A stretch of DNA of 14,291 nucleotides from CAYLHB01 sp041908795 (GTDB taxonomy: Bacteria; Patescibacteriota; Minisyncoccia; Phycocordibacterales; UBA12088). The notes beneath the pieces are model-generated. The model had not been told where the DNA came from. It ran no database searches and worked only from the letters and a program-made list of their open reading frames with translations. Position 1 is the first letter of the stretch, and each line of letters starts with the position of its first letter. Below, piece by piece: positions 7,110-13,350 of the stretch. Location of the stretch: assembly GCA_041908795.1 (NCBI GenBank), contig JAYRER010000035.1:1-14291 (forward strand), given 5' to 3'. Both the position numbers and the translations under genes were made by a program.

Positions 7110-9248
7110 CTATGCGGCGGGTGGGGTGCTGTGTATTCCTTTCTTTCTTGTTGCAAAATCGGGATCCGCTCGCTTAATGGAAAGGTTGAGTCGCCCCTTC
7201 TCGTCGATTTCTTTGACCGCAACTTTCACCACATCCCCCTCGTTGAGAAACTCACGCACATTCATAATACGGAACGGCGCAATTTCAGATACGTGCACGA
7301 GCCCCTCGGTATTCTTTCCCACGCGCACAAACGCGCCAAAGTCCATAATGCGCGACACGGGACCTTCCAAGACCTCACCCGGAATAAACTCATGGGTAAG
7401 TTCCTCAATCATTGCGAGCGCCTTTTCTGCTGTACCGTTCCTGCCGGTGACAAATATAGCGCCATCATCTTCAATCGTGATGTCGTCACAGCCTGATTCT
7501 TCCTTGATGCCGTTTATGGTTTTACCACCCGATCCGATCACGAGGCCTATTTGATCAACCTTTACGCGCATCGTAAGAATCTTTGGGGCAAGTGGTGAAA
7601 TGTCTTTTCGCGGTGCCGGAATTTCCTTTTCAATGACATCGAGAATCACCTCACGCGCCTTCTTTGCGCCATTGAGAGCCTCCACCAGAATGGGGACGGT
7701 GACCCCCTCAAGTTTGATATCCATCTGTACCGCTGTCACTCCTGAGCGTGTGCCGGCAACCTTGAAATCCATGTGCCCGTGGTGGTCTTCGGGACCTTGA
7801 ATATCTGTCAGTACCTTGTAGCCGTTCTTGGTTTGCATGAGACCCATCGCAATACCGGCAACCGGCGCTTTGATGGGAACTCCGCCGTCCATGAGCGCGA
7901 GCGTGGACGCGCACGCGGATGCCATCGAGGTGGAGCCGTTCGAAGCCATGCACTCGGAGACGAGGCGAATGGTGTAGGGAAACGCGTCCTTGGTCGGGAG
8001 CACGGCCGCGACCGCCTTTTCGGCGAGTGCGCCGTGGCCTATTGCGCGACGATTCATGCCGCCCATGCGTCCGGTTTCGCCCACCGAGTAGGGGGGGAAG
8101 TTGTAGTGGTGCATGAAACGCTTCTTTTCATCAGAGTGTTCAATGGTGTCCACAATAAGCGAGTCGCCTGGACCACCGAGCGTGAGCGCAGTGAACACAT
8201 GCGTTCCTCCTCGGTAGAATATACCTGACCCGTGAAGCATGGGCGAGACACCGCCTGCTTGTGCGTAGAGCGGACGCACCTCATCAAATGCGCGACCGTC
8301 AGGTCGCCGGCCCTCTTCGACGGCACCTGTTTGCATACATGCGTCTAATTTCTCCTCAAACAACTTTTCTGCGCGTTTTATCGAGACTTCAGGAAGTGAC
8401 TCCGTAACACGCTCTTTCCAAATATTTTGAAGCGCATTGATACTTTTATATCCGGGTTCGCTTGAAAAAACTGCGTCAGAAAGTGTCGGAGCGATGTGTT
8501 CTTGAAACAGCTCTTCAAGTGCGGGGAGTGCTTCAGGTGTCTGCACAGCACGCTTTTCTGCGCCGATTTCAGCGATAATGCCCTTCTGCCACGCTTCGAG
8601 CTCTTGATGGACCGCAACCGCCTTTTCAAACGCCTCTGCGAGCTCATCCTCGCTCGCCTCAAGCGCACCGACCTCTATCATGTTCATTTGACCTTCCTTG
8701 CCGCATGCGAGCACGTCGTAATGGTACTCGTCGTGCTCCCTCTCGAGGTAGGTGGGATTTACTATCATTTCTCCCGTTTTCTTTTTTCCGATACGCACTG
8801 CGGAAACGGGGCCACTCCAAGGTATGTCGGAAACACCAAGTGCGAGCGAAGCCGCAAGGACACCGAGCACATCGGGATCGTCTTCATCAATGGAGAGAAT
8901 GGTGATGACTACTTGCACCTCATTGCGCATGTGGTGGTTGAAGAGGGGCCGAATAGTGCGGTCGACAACCCTGCCTGACAGAATTGCTTCTTCGCTTGGC
9001 CTCCCCTCGCGCCGCATGAAGCGGCTCCCGAGTATTTGTCCGGCCGCATAGTACCGTTCTTCGTAATCCACCGTGAGTGGGAAGTAATCGATGTCATTAC
9101 GCTCCTTTGAGCTCATCACGGCGGTACCGAGCACTACCGTTTTGCCGAGTCGCAGGAGCACCGAACCATTTGCTTGCTCCGCGAGGTCACTAAACTCAGC
9201 GACGAGTTCCTTACCTCCTATTGTTGTCGTATATACTTTTTTCACCAT
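7110..9248 (-). CDS. pnp: Polynucleotide phosphorylase (PNPase)
   Basis: A full-length 712-residue PNPase, the phosphorolytic 3'-5' exoribonuclease and RNA-tailing enzyme of mRNA decay, normally a trimer. In order: first RNase PH domain (about 10-140, with RREGRPSEEAILSGRVVDR at 79-97), alpha-helical linker domain (about 230-310), second RNase PH domain (about 312-550), KH domain with VIGSGGKTING (570-580) and S1 domain (about 623-693, FGAFVRVGKNTEGLVHVSEI). The active-site pattern GPEDHHGHMDFKVAGT keeps the residues matching E. coli D486, D492 and K494 (here D488, D494, K496). A nearby Asp common in homologues is His492. The ATG at 9246-9248 has no Shine-Dalgarno and is overlapped by an out-of-frame ATG 5 nt upstream. 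rpsO lies upstream on the same strand but is separated by two genes. Confidence 0.97.
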   Translation of the reverse strand: MVKKVYTTTIGGKELVAEFSDLAEQANGSVLLRLGKTVVLGTAVMSSKERNDIDYFPLTVDYEERYYAAGQILGSRFMRREGRPSEEAILSGRVVDRTIRPLFNHHMRNEVQVVITILSIDEDDPDVLGVLAASLALGVSDIPWSGPVSAVRIGKKKTGEMIVNPTYLEREHDEYHYDVLACGKEGQMNMIEVGALEASEDELAEAFEKAVAVHQELEAWQKGIIAEIGAEKRAVQTPEALPALEELFQEHIAPTLSDAVFSSEPGYKSINALQNIWKERVTESLPEVSIKRAEKLFEEKLDACMQTGAVEEGRRPDGRAFDEVRPLYAQAGGVSPMLHGSGIFYRGGTHVFTALTLGGPGDSLIVDTIEHSDEKKRFMHHYNFPPYSVGETGRMGGMNRRAIGHGALAEKAVAAVLPTKDAFPYTIRLVSECMASNGSTSMASACASTLALMDGGVPIKAPVAGIAMGLMQTKNGYKVLTDIQGPEDHHGHMDFKVAGTRSGVTAVQMDIKLEGVTVPILVEALNGAKKAREVILDVIEKEIPAPRKDISPLAPKILTMRVKVDQIGLVIGSGGKTINGIKEESGCDDITIEDDGAIFVTGRNGTAEKALAMIEELTHEFIPGEVLEGPVSRIMDFGAFVRVGKNTEGLVHVSEIAPFRIMNVREFLNEGDVVKVAVKEIDEKGRLNLSIKRADPDFATRKKGIHSTPPAA

Positions 9249-9250
9249 AC

Positions 9251-9265
9251 CATGTGGTAGTTATA
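9251..9265 (-). promoter_or_regulatory. Putative pnp -10 box and overlapping 3-codon mini-ORF
   Basis: TATAAC (9265-9260) is followed by TACCAC and an ATG (9253-9251). That ATG opens a three-codon frame (Met-Val-Trp-stop, ATG GTA TGG TGA) which overlaps the true pnp ATG at 9248. The segment GTATAAC-TACCAC-ATG closely matches GTATAAT-TACTAC-ATG before the 641-residue gene. The best -35 match is weak (TTCAGA, 9290-9285, 19-nt spacer). Confidence 0.4.
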
Positions 9266-9319
9266 CGCAGGGTCGGAATGAAGATCTGAAGGAGCTAGTT
9301 CTGTCAGGCGAGCGATCTT

Positions 9320-9341
9320 GCGAGGCAAACCTTGCTTTTTT
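9320..9341 (+). terminator. Small hairpin with T6 tail, terminator-like
   Basis: GCGAGG (9320-9325) pairs with CCTTGC (9330-9335, one G-T pair) across a CAAA loop and is followed by TTTTTT (9336-9341). It has the form of an intrinsic terminator on the plus strand, but no plus-strand gene lies upstream. It may stop antisense transcripts leaving the pnp region, or be chance. Confidence 0.3.
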
Positions 9342-9428
9342 CAGTTCTCTATCCGCTCCCGCGCGGTTTCATTATTATGTTGTGGAGTGTAGCAGAGAAA
9401 ATCAATTTCTCAAAAATCACGCCCCTCT

Positions 9429-9460
9429 ATTTGTACAAATGTACCGAATAATGCTATATG
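9429..9460 (+). promoter_or_regulatory. Promoter with extended -10 and 12-bp palindromic operator over the -35
   Basis: TTGTAC (9431-9436), 18 nt, TATATG (9455-9460), with TGC just before the -10 (extended -10). The -35 lies inside the perfect palindrome ATTTGTACAAAT (9429-9440), the usual size and place for a repressor site. It drives the gene at 9492, which has its own ribosome-binding site GAGGTG (9482-9487). Confidence 0.55.
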
Positions 9461-9491
9461 TGCGCTAGGTGTATCAACAGCGAGGTGCAAC

Positions 9492-9923
9492 ATGACTCCA
9501 TATGCGGCACAGCATATAGCGCAAGTAGATCAAACATTATTCAATGGAATACGCCGCGCAATAGAAGGAATGCCGGATCCAGAGCTTGGGTGTGATGAAA
9601 AAGGTGACCCTGTTGTGCTGTCTTGCCACATGCTTACCAGGGCAGTTGGTACCATATTTAGAGGTCTCAAGGTGTGTGATGGCCGCTACGTGAGCAGCTT
9701 CCAACATTCGTGGCTCGAGACGACGCGTGGAAACATCATGGACGTATATCCCGTGGCAACTATCGGGGGCCCACTCCTATTGGACGGCGACCCGCTTGCT
9801 CCTGCGAGGCGTATATACAAGGAGTGTATCCTAGACAGCATTCAAGACGAGGTATTCAAGAAACCATGGTTTCTAAACTCCTTACAATGTATAGTCAATG
9901 TCTTGCGTCAGAAAATTGAGTAG
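9492..9923 (+). CDS. Small protein with possible Cys-His-Asp (papain/transglutaminase-like) triad, function unknown
   Basis: A 143-residue soluble protein that I cannot place in a named family. Three conserved-looking blocks occur in the order and spacing of papain-like or transglutaminase-like enzymes: Cys45 at a helix start (LSCHMLTRAVG), His72 in a strand (SFQHSWLET) and Asp84 in the next strand (NIMDVYPV). The HSWLE...IMDVYP arrangement resembles the His and Asp strands of that fold. A catalytic triad C45-H72-D84 is inference. There is no signal peptide or membrane segment. It is the only plus-strand gene between 1890 and 11200 and converges on the NYN gene, the pair separating rpsO from pnp. 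It has a promoter with a palindromic operator and a good ribosome-binding site, so it is probably expressed on its own and repressible. Confidence 0.75.
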   Translation: MTPYAAQHIAQVDQTLFNGIRRAIEGMPDPELGCDEKGDPVVLSCHMLTRAVGTIFRGLKVCDGRYVSSFQHSWLETTRGNIMDVYPVATIGGPLLLDGDPLAPARRIYKECILDSIQDEVFKKPWFLNSLQCIVNVLRQKIE

Positions 9924-9961
9924 GAAAAACAATACGTGAAGAATATATCGACAATACAACT

Positions 9962-9987
9962 AACAGCGAAGGTGCACCTTCGCTGTT
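9962..9987. terminator. 26-bp perfect palindrome between convergent genes
   Basis: AACAGCGAAGGTG (9962-9974) is followed directly by its exact reverse complement (9975-9987). As RNA it gives an 11-bp stem with a four-base loop on either strand. It lies between the stops of the convergent genes at 9923 and 10023, where a bidirectional terminator is expected. Flanking T-runs are poor (TTAGTTGTATT on the minus side), so termination may be partial or the stem may protect 3' ends. Confidence 0.6.
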
Positions 9988-10022
9988 GCTGTCTTATTAC
10001 ACACAAAACTATTGTAGCGTAC

Positions 10023-10580
10023 CTAAGCGAGCCGTTTCGCGGTGCCCCAAGATTTCGAACGAGACCTTGCTGACGCCTTAAGGGTGTAGTGCTCTGAGTT
10101 TTCGTCCATGTCCAAAAACTCATCGGCGGCCTCTTTGAGACGTGCAGAGCTGGAACGTCCAAATGAGATGACCTCCACCTGACAGCCACCTGTCGTTTTC
10201 AAATACTCCACGAGTGGCACAAAATCTCCATCTCCTGTTGCGAGCACCACCGCGTCGAGCTTCGGAGCCATTTTTATTGCATCAATCGCCATCCCGACGT
10301 CCCAATCCGCCTTCTTTGCCCCCCCATAGAATATTTGGAGGTCCTTTGTTTTCGCTTCGATACCGATTTTTGCAAGTGCTTCAAAAAACCCTTGCTCTTC
10401 CCCACTCTCGGTTGTCACGACGTATGCTATAGCACGTACAAGAGTGCGGTCTGCAACTGCTTCCTTGAGCACATTTGCAAAGTTTACTTTTGCTTGATAA
10501 AGATTTTTTGCACTGTGATAAAGATTCTGTGTGTCGACAAAAACCCCAACCCTCTGACCTTTGTGTTTTACTACTGCCAT
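10023..10580 (-). CDS. NYN-domain (LabA/DUF88-like) PIN-type nuclease
   Basis: A 185-residue protein with a complete NYN domain, a PIN-like fold found in predicted metal-dependent ribonucleases. Acidic and polar signature residues are visible: FVDTQNLYHSAK (D16, N19), KADWDVGMAIDA (D92, D94, D100) and VVLATGDGDFVPLV (D117, D119). The C-terminal 25 residues are basic and Ser-rich (KASARSRSKSWGT), which could contact RNA. With pnp and rpsO nearby, a role in RNA processing or decay is reasonable, but the substrate cannot be inferred. The gap to rpsO upstream is 146 nt and contains a hairpin. The start at 10578-10580 has only an A/T-rich leader; no clear Shine-Dalgarno or strong promoter is seen. 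Confidence 0.88.
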   Translation of the reverse strand: MAVVKHKGQRVGVFVDTQNLYHSAKNLYQAKVNFANVLKEAVADRTLVRAIAYVVTTESGEEQGFFEALAKIGIEAKTKDLQIFYGGAKKADWDVGMAIDAIKMAPKLDAVVLATGDGDFVPLVEYLKTTGGCQVEVISFGRSSSARLKEAADEFLDMDENSEHYTLKASARSRSKSWGTAKRLA

Positions 10581-10689
10581 AAAAAATCTCTACTATTAAA
10601 ACCAACCTCTCAAGCTCCCCACGGCAAGCTGTGTGGCGCGTTTGTTCATTAAATACGTGCAACGCGTTTCGACTTTGCGTCACTCAATC

Positions 10690-10713
10690 ACGTACCATGC
10701 TACCATGGAACGT
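10690..10713 (-). other. Hairpin downstream of rpsO
   Basis: ACGTACCATG (10690-10699) pairs with CATGGAACGT (10704-10713) across a CTAC loop, with 9 of 10 positions paired. It begins 13 nt beyond the rpsO stop. No T-run follows, so it is more likely a 3'-end or processing structure than a classical terminator. The rest of 10581-10726 shows nothing clear. Confidence 0.4.
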
Positions 10714-10726
10714 CACTTAAACCGAT

Positions 10727-10993
10727 TTACTTCTTCAGCTCCAACTTCTTAATGAGCGCATTATAAGAGCGCTTGTTCTTTTTTTCGAGATACTTCAAGT
10801 GTGTTCGGCGATCTGCAACCATGCCGAGTAGACCACGTCTCGAGTGCACATCACTCGGATGTTTTTTGAGGTGCGCCGCTAGCTCATTAATTTGCTTGGT
10901 GAGGAGCCCCACCTGCACTTCTGGTGAGCCAGTATCCGTATCGTGGCGAGCTGTGGTCTTTATGACGTTTTCTTTCCTTCGCTTTGTAAGCAT
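10727..10993 (-). CDS. rpsO: Ribosomal protein S15
   Basis: An 88-residue, full-length uS15 of the 30S subunit, a primary binder of the 16S rRNA central-domain three-way junction. Diagnostic segments are DTGSPEVQVGLLTKQINELAAHLKKHPSDVHSRRGLLGMVADRRTHL (given here in two parts: residues about 20-40 and 44-66) and KYLEKKNKRSYNALIKKLEL. Its own promoter reads directly into the ATG at 10991-10993 with no Shine-Dalgarno. In many bacteria rpsO is followed directly by pnp; here pnp starts 1.48 kb downstream on the same strand, after a NYN gene and an opposite-strand gene. Confidence 0.97.
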   Translation of the reverse strand: MLTKRRKENVIKTTARHDTDTGSPEVQVGLLTKQINELAAHLKKHPSDVHSRRGLLGMVADRRTHLKYLEKKNKRSYNALIKKLELKK

Positions 10994-10999
10994 GGTTCG

Positions 11000-11028
11000 A
11001 TTCTAGCATGTATTGACAGAGATTGCAA
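11000..11028 (-). promoter_or_regulatory. rpsO promoter, predicted leaderless start
   Basis: TTGCAA (11028-11023), a 17-nt spacer, then TGC-TAGAAT (-10 at 11005-11000 with an extended TGn). Exactly six bases (CGAACC) separate the -10 from the ATG, so the first transcribed base should be the A of the start codon or within a base of it. Confidence 0.7.
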
Positions 11029-11132
11029 GTCATCCTGTAGTAGTTCTTGCTATGGTCTACAGCTAAGTATTTCTAATGTAATTAAAAAAGTTTAAGGGTT
11101 CGGTGTGGAGACCGAACCCTAATCATATTTTT
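11013..11132 (+). ncRNA. Candidate small RNA divergent from rpsO, ending at a 10-bp hairpin
   Basis: A consensus TTGACA (11013-11018) lies 17 nt before TGTAGT (11036-11041) on the plus strand. About 50 bp downstream is a perfect 10-bp stem, AGGGTTCGGT (11095-11104) / ACCGAACCCT (11111-11120), with a 6-nt loop and T5 at 11128-11132. This could be a transcript of about 85 nt. The hairpin also has T6 on its other side (minus strand), so it may be a bidirectional terminator. No ORF is evident. This and the lipoprotein promoter/leader are all I see in the 307-bp gap 10994-11300. Confidence 0.35.
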
Positions 11133-11201
11133 ATGAGTGGCGCAGGACTTAGATTTAAAATAATCATAGCAAACGAAGAACAGTTGTCAACCCTAGACTA
11201 A

Positions 11202-11230
11202 TTGACTTAAACTTCGATATGTTGTATAAA
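11202..11230 (+). promoter_or_regulatory. Strong sigma-70-type promoter
   Basis: TTGACT (11202-11207), 17-nt spacer, TATAAA (11225-11230): five of six matches in each box. The predicted start is near 11237, giving a leader of about 64 nt before the small lipoprotein gene. Confidence 0.7.
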
Positions 11231-11236
11231 CAGTAT

Positions 11237-11276
11237 GCCCGCACGGGCGACTTTTTCGGTTGCCCGCAACGTGGGC
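11237..11276 (+). promoter_or_regulatory. Leader with mutually exclusive hairpins, attenuator-like
   Basis: Four complementary blocks occur in a row: GCCCG (11237-11241), CGGGC (11244-11248), GCCCG (11262-11266) and GGGC (11273-11276). Block 1 can pair with 2 as GCCC/GGGC; that stem is followed closely by TTTTT (11252-11256). Block 2 can pair with 3 instead, and block 3 with 4. The 1:2, 2:3, 3:4 layout resembles classical attenuators, but stems are only 4-5 bp and no leader peptide or ligand domain is apparent. Confidence 0.35.
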
Positions 11277-11300
11277 GCAGGAAAAGGAAAGGAGCTAGCA

Positions 11301-11453
11301 ATGCGGGTAAAAATTCTAGCCGCGATTGTTCTTATGTGCACTTCCGTGGAGGGTTGTGTCACATACACAGTCGAACCACCTACCCCTGTGGGTACACACT
11401 TCGTACCCTGGTCTGCACCTGCAGATAACAACCAGAAGACATTCGAAGTCTGA
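11301..11453 (+). CDS. Small candidate lipoprotein (50 residues), function unknown
   Basis: An ORF of 50 codons starting with a basic N-terminus and a hydrophobic stretch (MRVKILAAIVLMCTS), followed by VEGC, which fits a lipobox loosely (Val at -3, Gly at -1, an unusual Glu at -2, Cys19). The mature part would be only 32 residues, with a Pro-rich segment (VEPPTPVGTHFVPWSAP). The start is fixed by a strong ribosome-binding site, GGAAAGGAG, about 6 nt before the ATG. The gene has its own strong promoter, a structured leader and a strong terminator, so it is a real monocistronic unit, probably well expressed. A longer frame from 11235 would begin at or before the predicted transcription start and is less likely. 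Confidence 0.68.
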   Translation: MRVKILAAIVLMCTSVEGCVTYTVEPPTPVGTHFVPWSAPADNNQKTFEV

Positions 11454-11468
11454 GGTAGAGTAGAGGGG

Positions 11469-11499
11469 CGCCGTCGGCATTGCCGACGGCGTTTTTTTT
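11469..11499 (+). terminator. Strong intrinsic terminator
   Basis: A 10-bp GC-rich stem, CGCCGTCGGC (11469-11478) / GCCGACGGCG (11482-11491), with a 3-nt loop and eight T residues (11492-11499). It ends the small lipoprotein transcript. Confidence 0.93.
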
Positions 11500-11536
11500 C
11501 TAGCAGTACATTCGAAATTGTGCGACACTGGTATAC

Positions 11537-12475
11537 ATGGTGTCACGTGTACACGGTGAGCTTTATAAAAAAAAGCGTGAATTTCTAGAGTATCTGGAAA
11601 TAGAACGAGGTAGAAGCGTCAAGACAATTGAGAATTATGACCGCTACCTCACGCGCTTTTTAGAGCACACGAAAGTTCAAAATCCCAAGGACATCACGGA
11701 AGAAATGATCCGAGAGTTTCGCTTGTGGCTCAATCGCCAAGCGGCGCACCGTGATACGCGACGAAACAGCGATACGTTAAAGAAAAAGACCCAGAACTAC
11801 TACCTCATTGCGCTTCGTGCGTTTCTTAAGTTTCTGCGCAGGCGCGGGGTTGGTTCACTTGAGCCGGAGCGCATCGAGCTTGCAAAGGTGGGTGACCGCT
11901 CTCTTGAGTTGCTTGCCGCAAATGAGCTTGAACGTTTACTCGCCGCCCCCAAAGGAGGCAATTTGAAGGAATTACGCGATCGTGCACTCCTCATGCTGCT
12001 TTTCTCGACGGGATTGCGTGTTTCTGAGCTCTGTGCGCTAGATAGTGATATTGACCTCACGCGCGACACGCTCTCTGTTCGAGGAAAGGGTGAAAAAGTG
12101 AGAGTCGTTTTCCTTTCCGATGAGGCGCGCGAGGCGGTGCACGCGTATTTGAAGGCGAGAAAGGATTTTGATACTGCGCTTTTTATAACAATCGGCCCGC
12201 GCGCTAAAGATGATGGCATAAATCGACTTACTCCTCGCTCCATCCAACGAATGGTAAAGTGCTACGCTGTAAAAGCAGGCGTTACAAGTAAAGTGACGCC
12301 GCATGTGTTACGGCATGCGTTCGCGACAGATTTGCTTGAAAACGGAGCAGATTTGAGGTCGGTCCAAGCTCTCCTAGGTCATGCAAGTATCGCCACGACT
12401 CAGGTGTATACTCACGTCACTGATGCCCATCTACGTGACGTCCACAAGAAATTTCATCACAAGCGTGCAAAGTAA
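11537..12475 (+). CDS. XerC/XerD-type tyrosine recombinase
   Basis: A 312-residue tyrosine recombinase of the size of XerC/XerD. The N-terminal SAM-like DNA-binding domain spans about 8-105 (YLEIERGRSVKTIENYDRYL) and the catalytic domain about 125-300. The full catalytic set is present: Arg161 (STGLRVSEL), Lys184 (VRGKGEKVR), His256 and Arg259 (TPHVLRHAFATD), His282 (LLGHASI) and the nucleophile Tyr291 (TTQVYTHV). The likely role is resolution of chromosome dimers at a dif site, perhaps as the only recombinase. A phage or element integrase is less likely given the Xer-like length and lack of element genes nearby. No convincing dif site was found in the window. The start ATG has no Shine-Dalgarno. 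exoA starts 15 nt after its stop. Confidence 0.92.
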   Translation: MVSRVHGELYKKKREFLEYLEIERGRSVKTIENYDRYLTRFLEHTKVQNPKDITEEMIREFRLWLNRQAAHRDTRRNSDTLKKKTQNYYLIALRAFLKFLRRRGVGSLEPERIELAKVGDRSLELLAANELERLLAAPKGGNLKELRDRALLMLLFSTGLRVSELCALDSDIDLTRDTLSVRGKGEKVRVVFLSDEAREAVHAYLKARKDFDTALFITIGPRAKDDGINRLTPRSIQRMVKCYAVKAGVTSKVTPHVLRHAFATDLLENGADLRSVQALLGHASIATTQVYTHVTDAHLRDVHKKFHHKRAK

Positions 12476-12484
12476 GTGTATAGT
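12456..12484 (+). promoter_or_regulatory. Possible internal promoter of exoA
   Basis: ATCACA (12456-12461), 17 nt, TATAGT (12479-12484), then exactly six bases (CATTCC) before the ATG. It overlaps the end of the recombinase gene. exoA has no Shine-Dalgarno, consistent with a leaderless start here. Confidence 0.45.
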
Positions 12485-12490
12485 CATTCC

Positions 12491-13261
12491 ATGCGTATTG
12501 TTTCTTGGAATGTGAACGGACTTCGTGCGGTACATAAAAAGGAGAATTTTGCGGATGTCTTTGCTCTAAATCCGGACATACTCCTTCTACAGGAAACCAA
12601 AGCCACCGTAGAACAGTTGAGTCCTGAACTGCTTCACGTTCCAGGGTTTACGTCATACTTTTGTGCTCCCACCGAACGAAAGGGATATAGCGGTGTGGGT
12701 CTCTACACCAAGCGTGAACCAATCAAGGTTGAATACTCCATTGGAGGACCAGGGCACCTCAACAACGAAGGAAGAGTCATAGTGGCCCATTTCTCTGATT
12801 TCATTCTTTTGAATGTGTACTTTCCAAACGGTGGCCAAGGTCCCCACAGGCTCGCGTATAAACTCGAGTTCTATGATACTTTTCTTACCTATATAGAGCA
12901 CCTGCGAACGGTACAACCGAACATTATTTTTGCAGGAGATGTCAACACTGCACACAATGAAATAGACCTTGCGCGACCCAAGGAAAACGAGAAGAACACA
13001 GGATTTTTGCCAGAAGAGCGAGCGTGGCTCGATGCGGTCACCATGGCTGGCTACATAGACACGTATCGTCAACTGCATCCCGAAACCCGCGACGCATATA
13101 CCTACTGGGACATGAAAACGAGAGCGCGGGATCGCAACGTTGGTTGGCGCATTGACTACTTTTTTGTGTCCCCTGCCCTCGCACCACAACTCTCAAGTGC
13201 CGACATTCATTCACATATTAATGGCTCAGACCACTGCCCAATAAGCATCGACCTCTTTTAA
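12491..13261 (+). CDS. exoA: Exodeoxyribonuclease III / AP endonuclease
   Basis: A 256-residue ExoIII-family enzyme (ExoA/XthA), which cuts DNA at abasic sites in base-excision repair and has 3'-5' exonuclease and 3'-phosphatase activities. All family motifs are visible: WNVNGLRA (N7), LLLQETK (E35), LNVYFPNG, FAGDVNTAH with the DNA-contacting ARPKENEKNTGFLPEER region, WRIDYFFVS and the catalytic SDHCP near the C-terminus. The length is normal. The ATG at 12491 was chosen because the conserved MRIVSWNVNG begins there; the frame is open from a GTG at 12476, but the extra residues have no support. Likely co-transcribed with the recombinase and possibly also from its own promoter. Confidence 0.96.
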   Translation: MRIVSWNVNGLRAVHKKENFADVFALNPDILLLQETKATVEQLSPELLHVPGFTSYFCAPTERKGYSGVGLYTKREPIKVEYSIGGPGHLNNEGRVIVAHFSDFILLNVYFPNGGQGPHRLAYKLEFYDTFLTYIEHLRTVQPNIIFAGDVNTAHNEIDLARPKENEKNTGFLPEERAWLDAVTMAGYIDTYRQLHPETRDAYTYWDMKTRARDRNVGWRIDYFFVSPALAPQLSSADIHSHINGSDHCPISIDLF

Positions 13262-13298
13262 AGGACAGTTATCCACAGAGGGATGCTATCTGTCCTTT
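13260..13298 (+). terminator. Hairpin at the 3' end of exoA, containing a perfect DnaA-box sequence
   Basis: AAAGGACAG (13260-13268) pairs with CTGTCCTTT (13290-13298); the loop can form an inner ATCC/GGAT stem. The next bases are moderately T-rich (ACATGTCTTTTATTG), so it probably acts as the exoA terminator. The loop includes TTATCCACA (13269-13277), the DnaA-box consensus, but it is the only perfect copy I see in the window. Confidence 0.5.
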
Positions 13299-13350
13299 AC
13301 ATGTCTTTTATTGTTGCTACACTCTACATCAGACCAGCGTGATGGTGAAT

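Noticed and set aside
11150..11240. dif site next to the Xer recombinase
   Set aside because: No 28-bp sequence with two arms resembling the dif consensus around a 6-bp centre was found here or elsewhere in the window.
11529..11537. Extended -10 (TGG-TATACA) just before the recombinase ATG
   Set aside because: Transcription would begin about 7 nt inside the gene, downstream of the only good start codon, and no -35 supports it.
13269..13277. Replication origin, from a perfect DnaA box TTATCCACA
   Set aside because: Only one perfect box is seen, inside a terminator-like hairpin, with no cluster of boxes and no dnaA or dnaN nearby.
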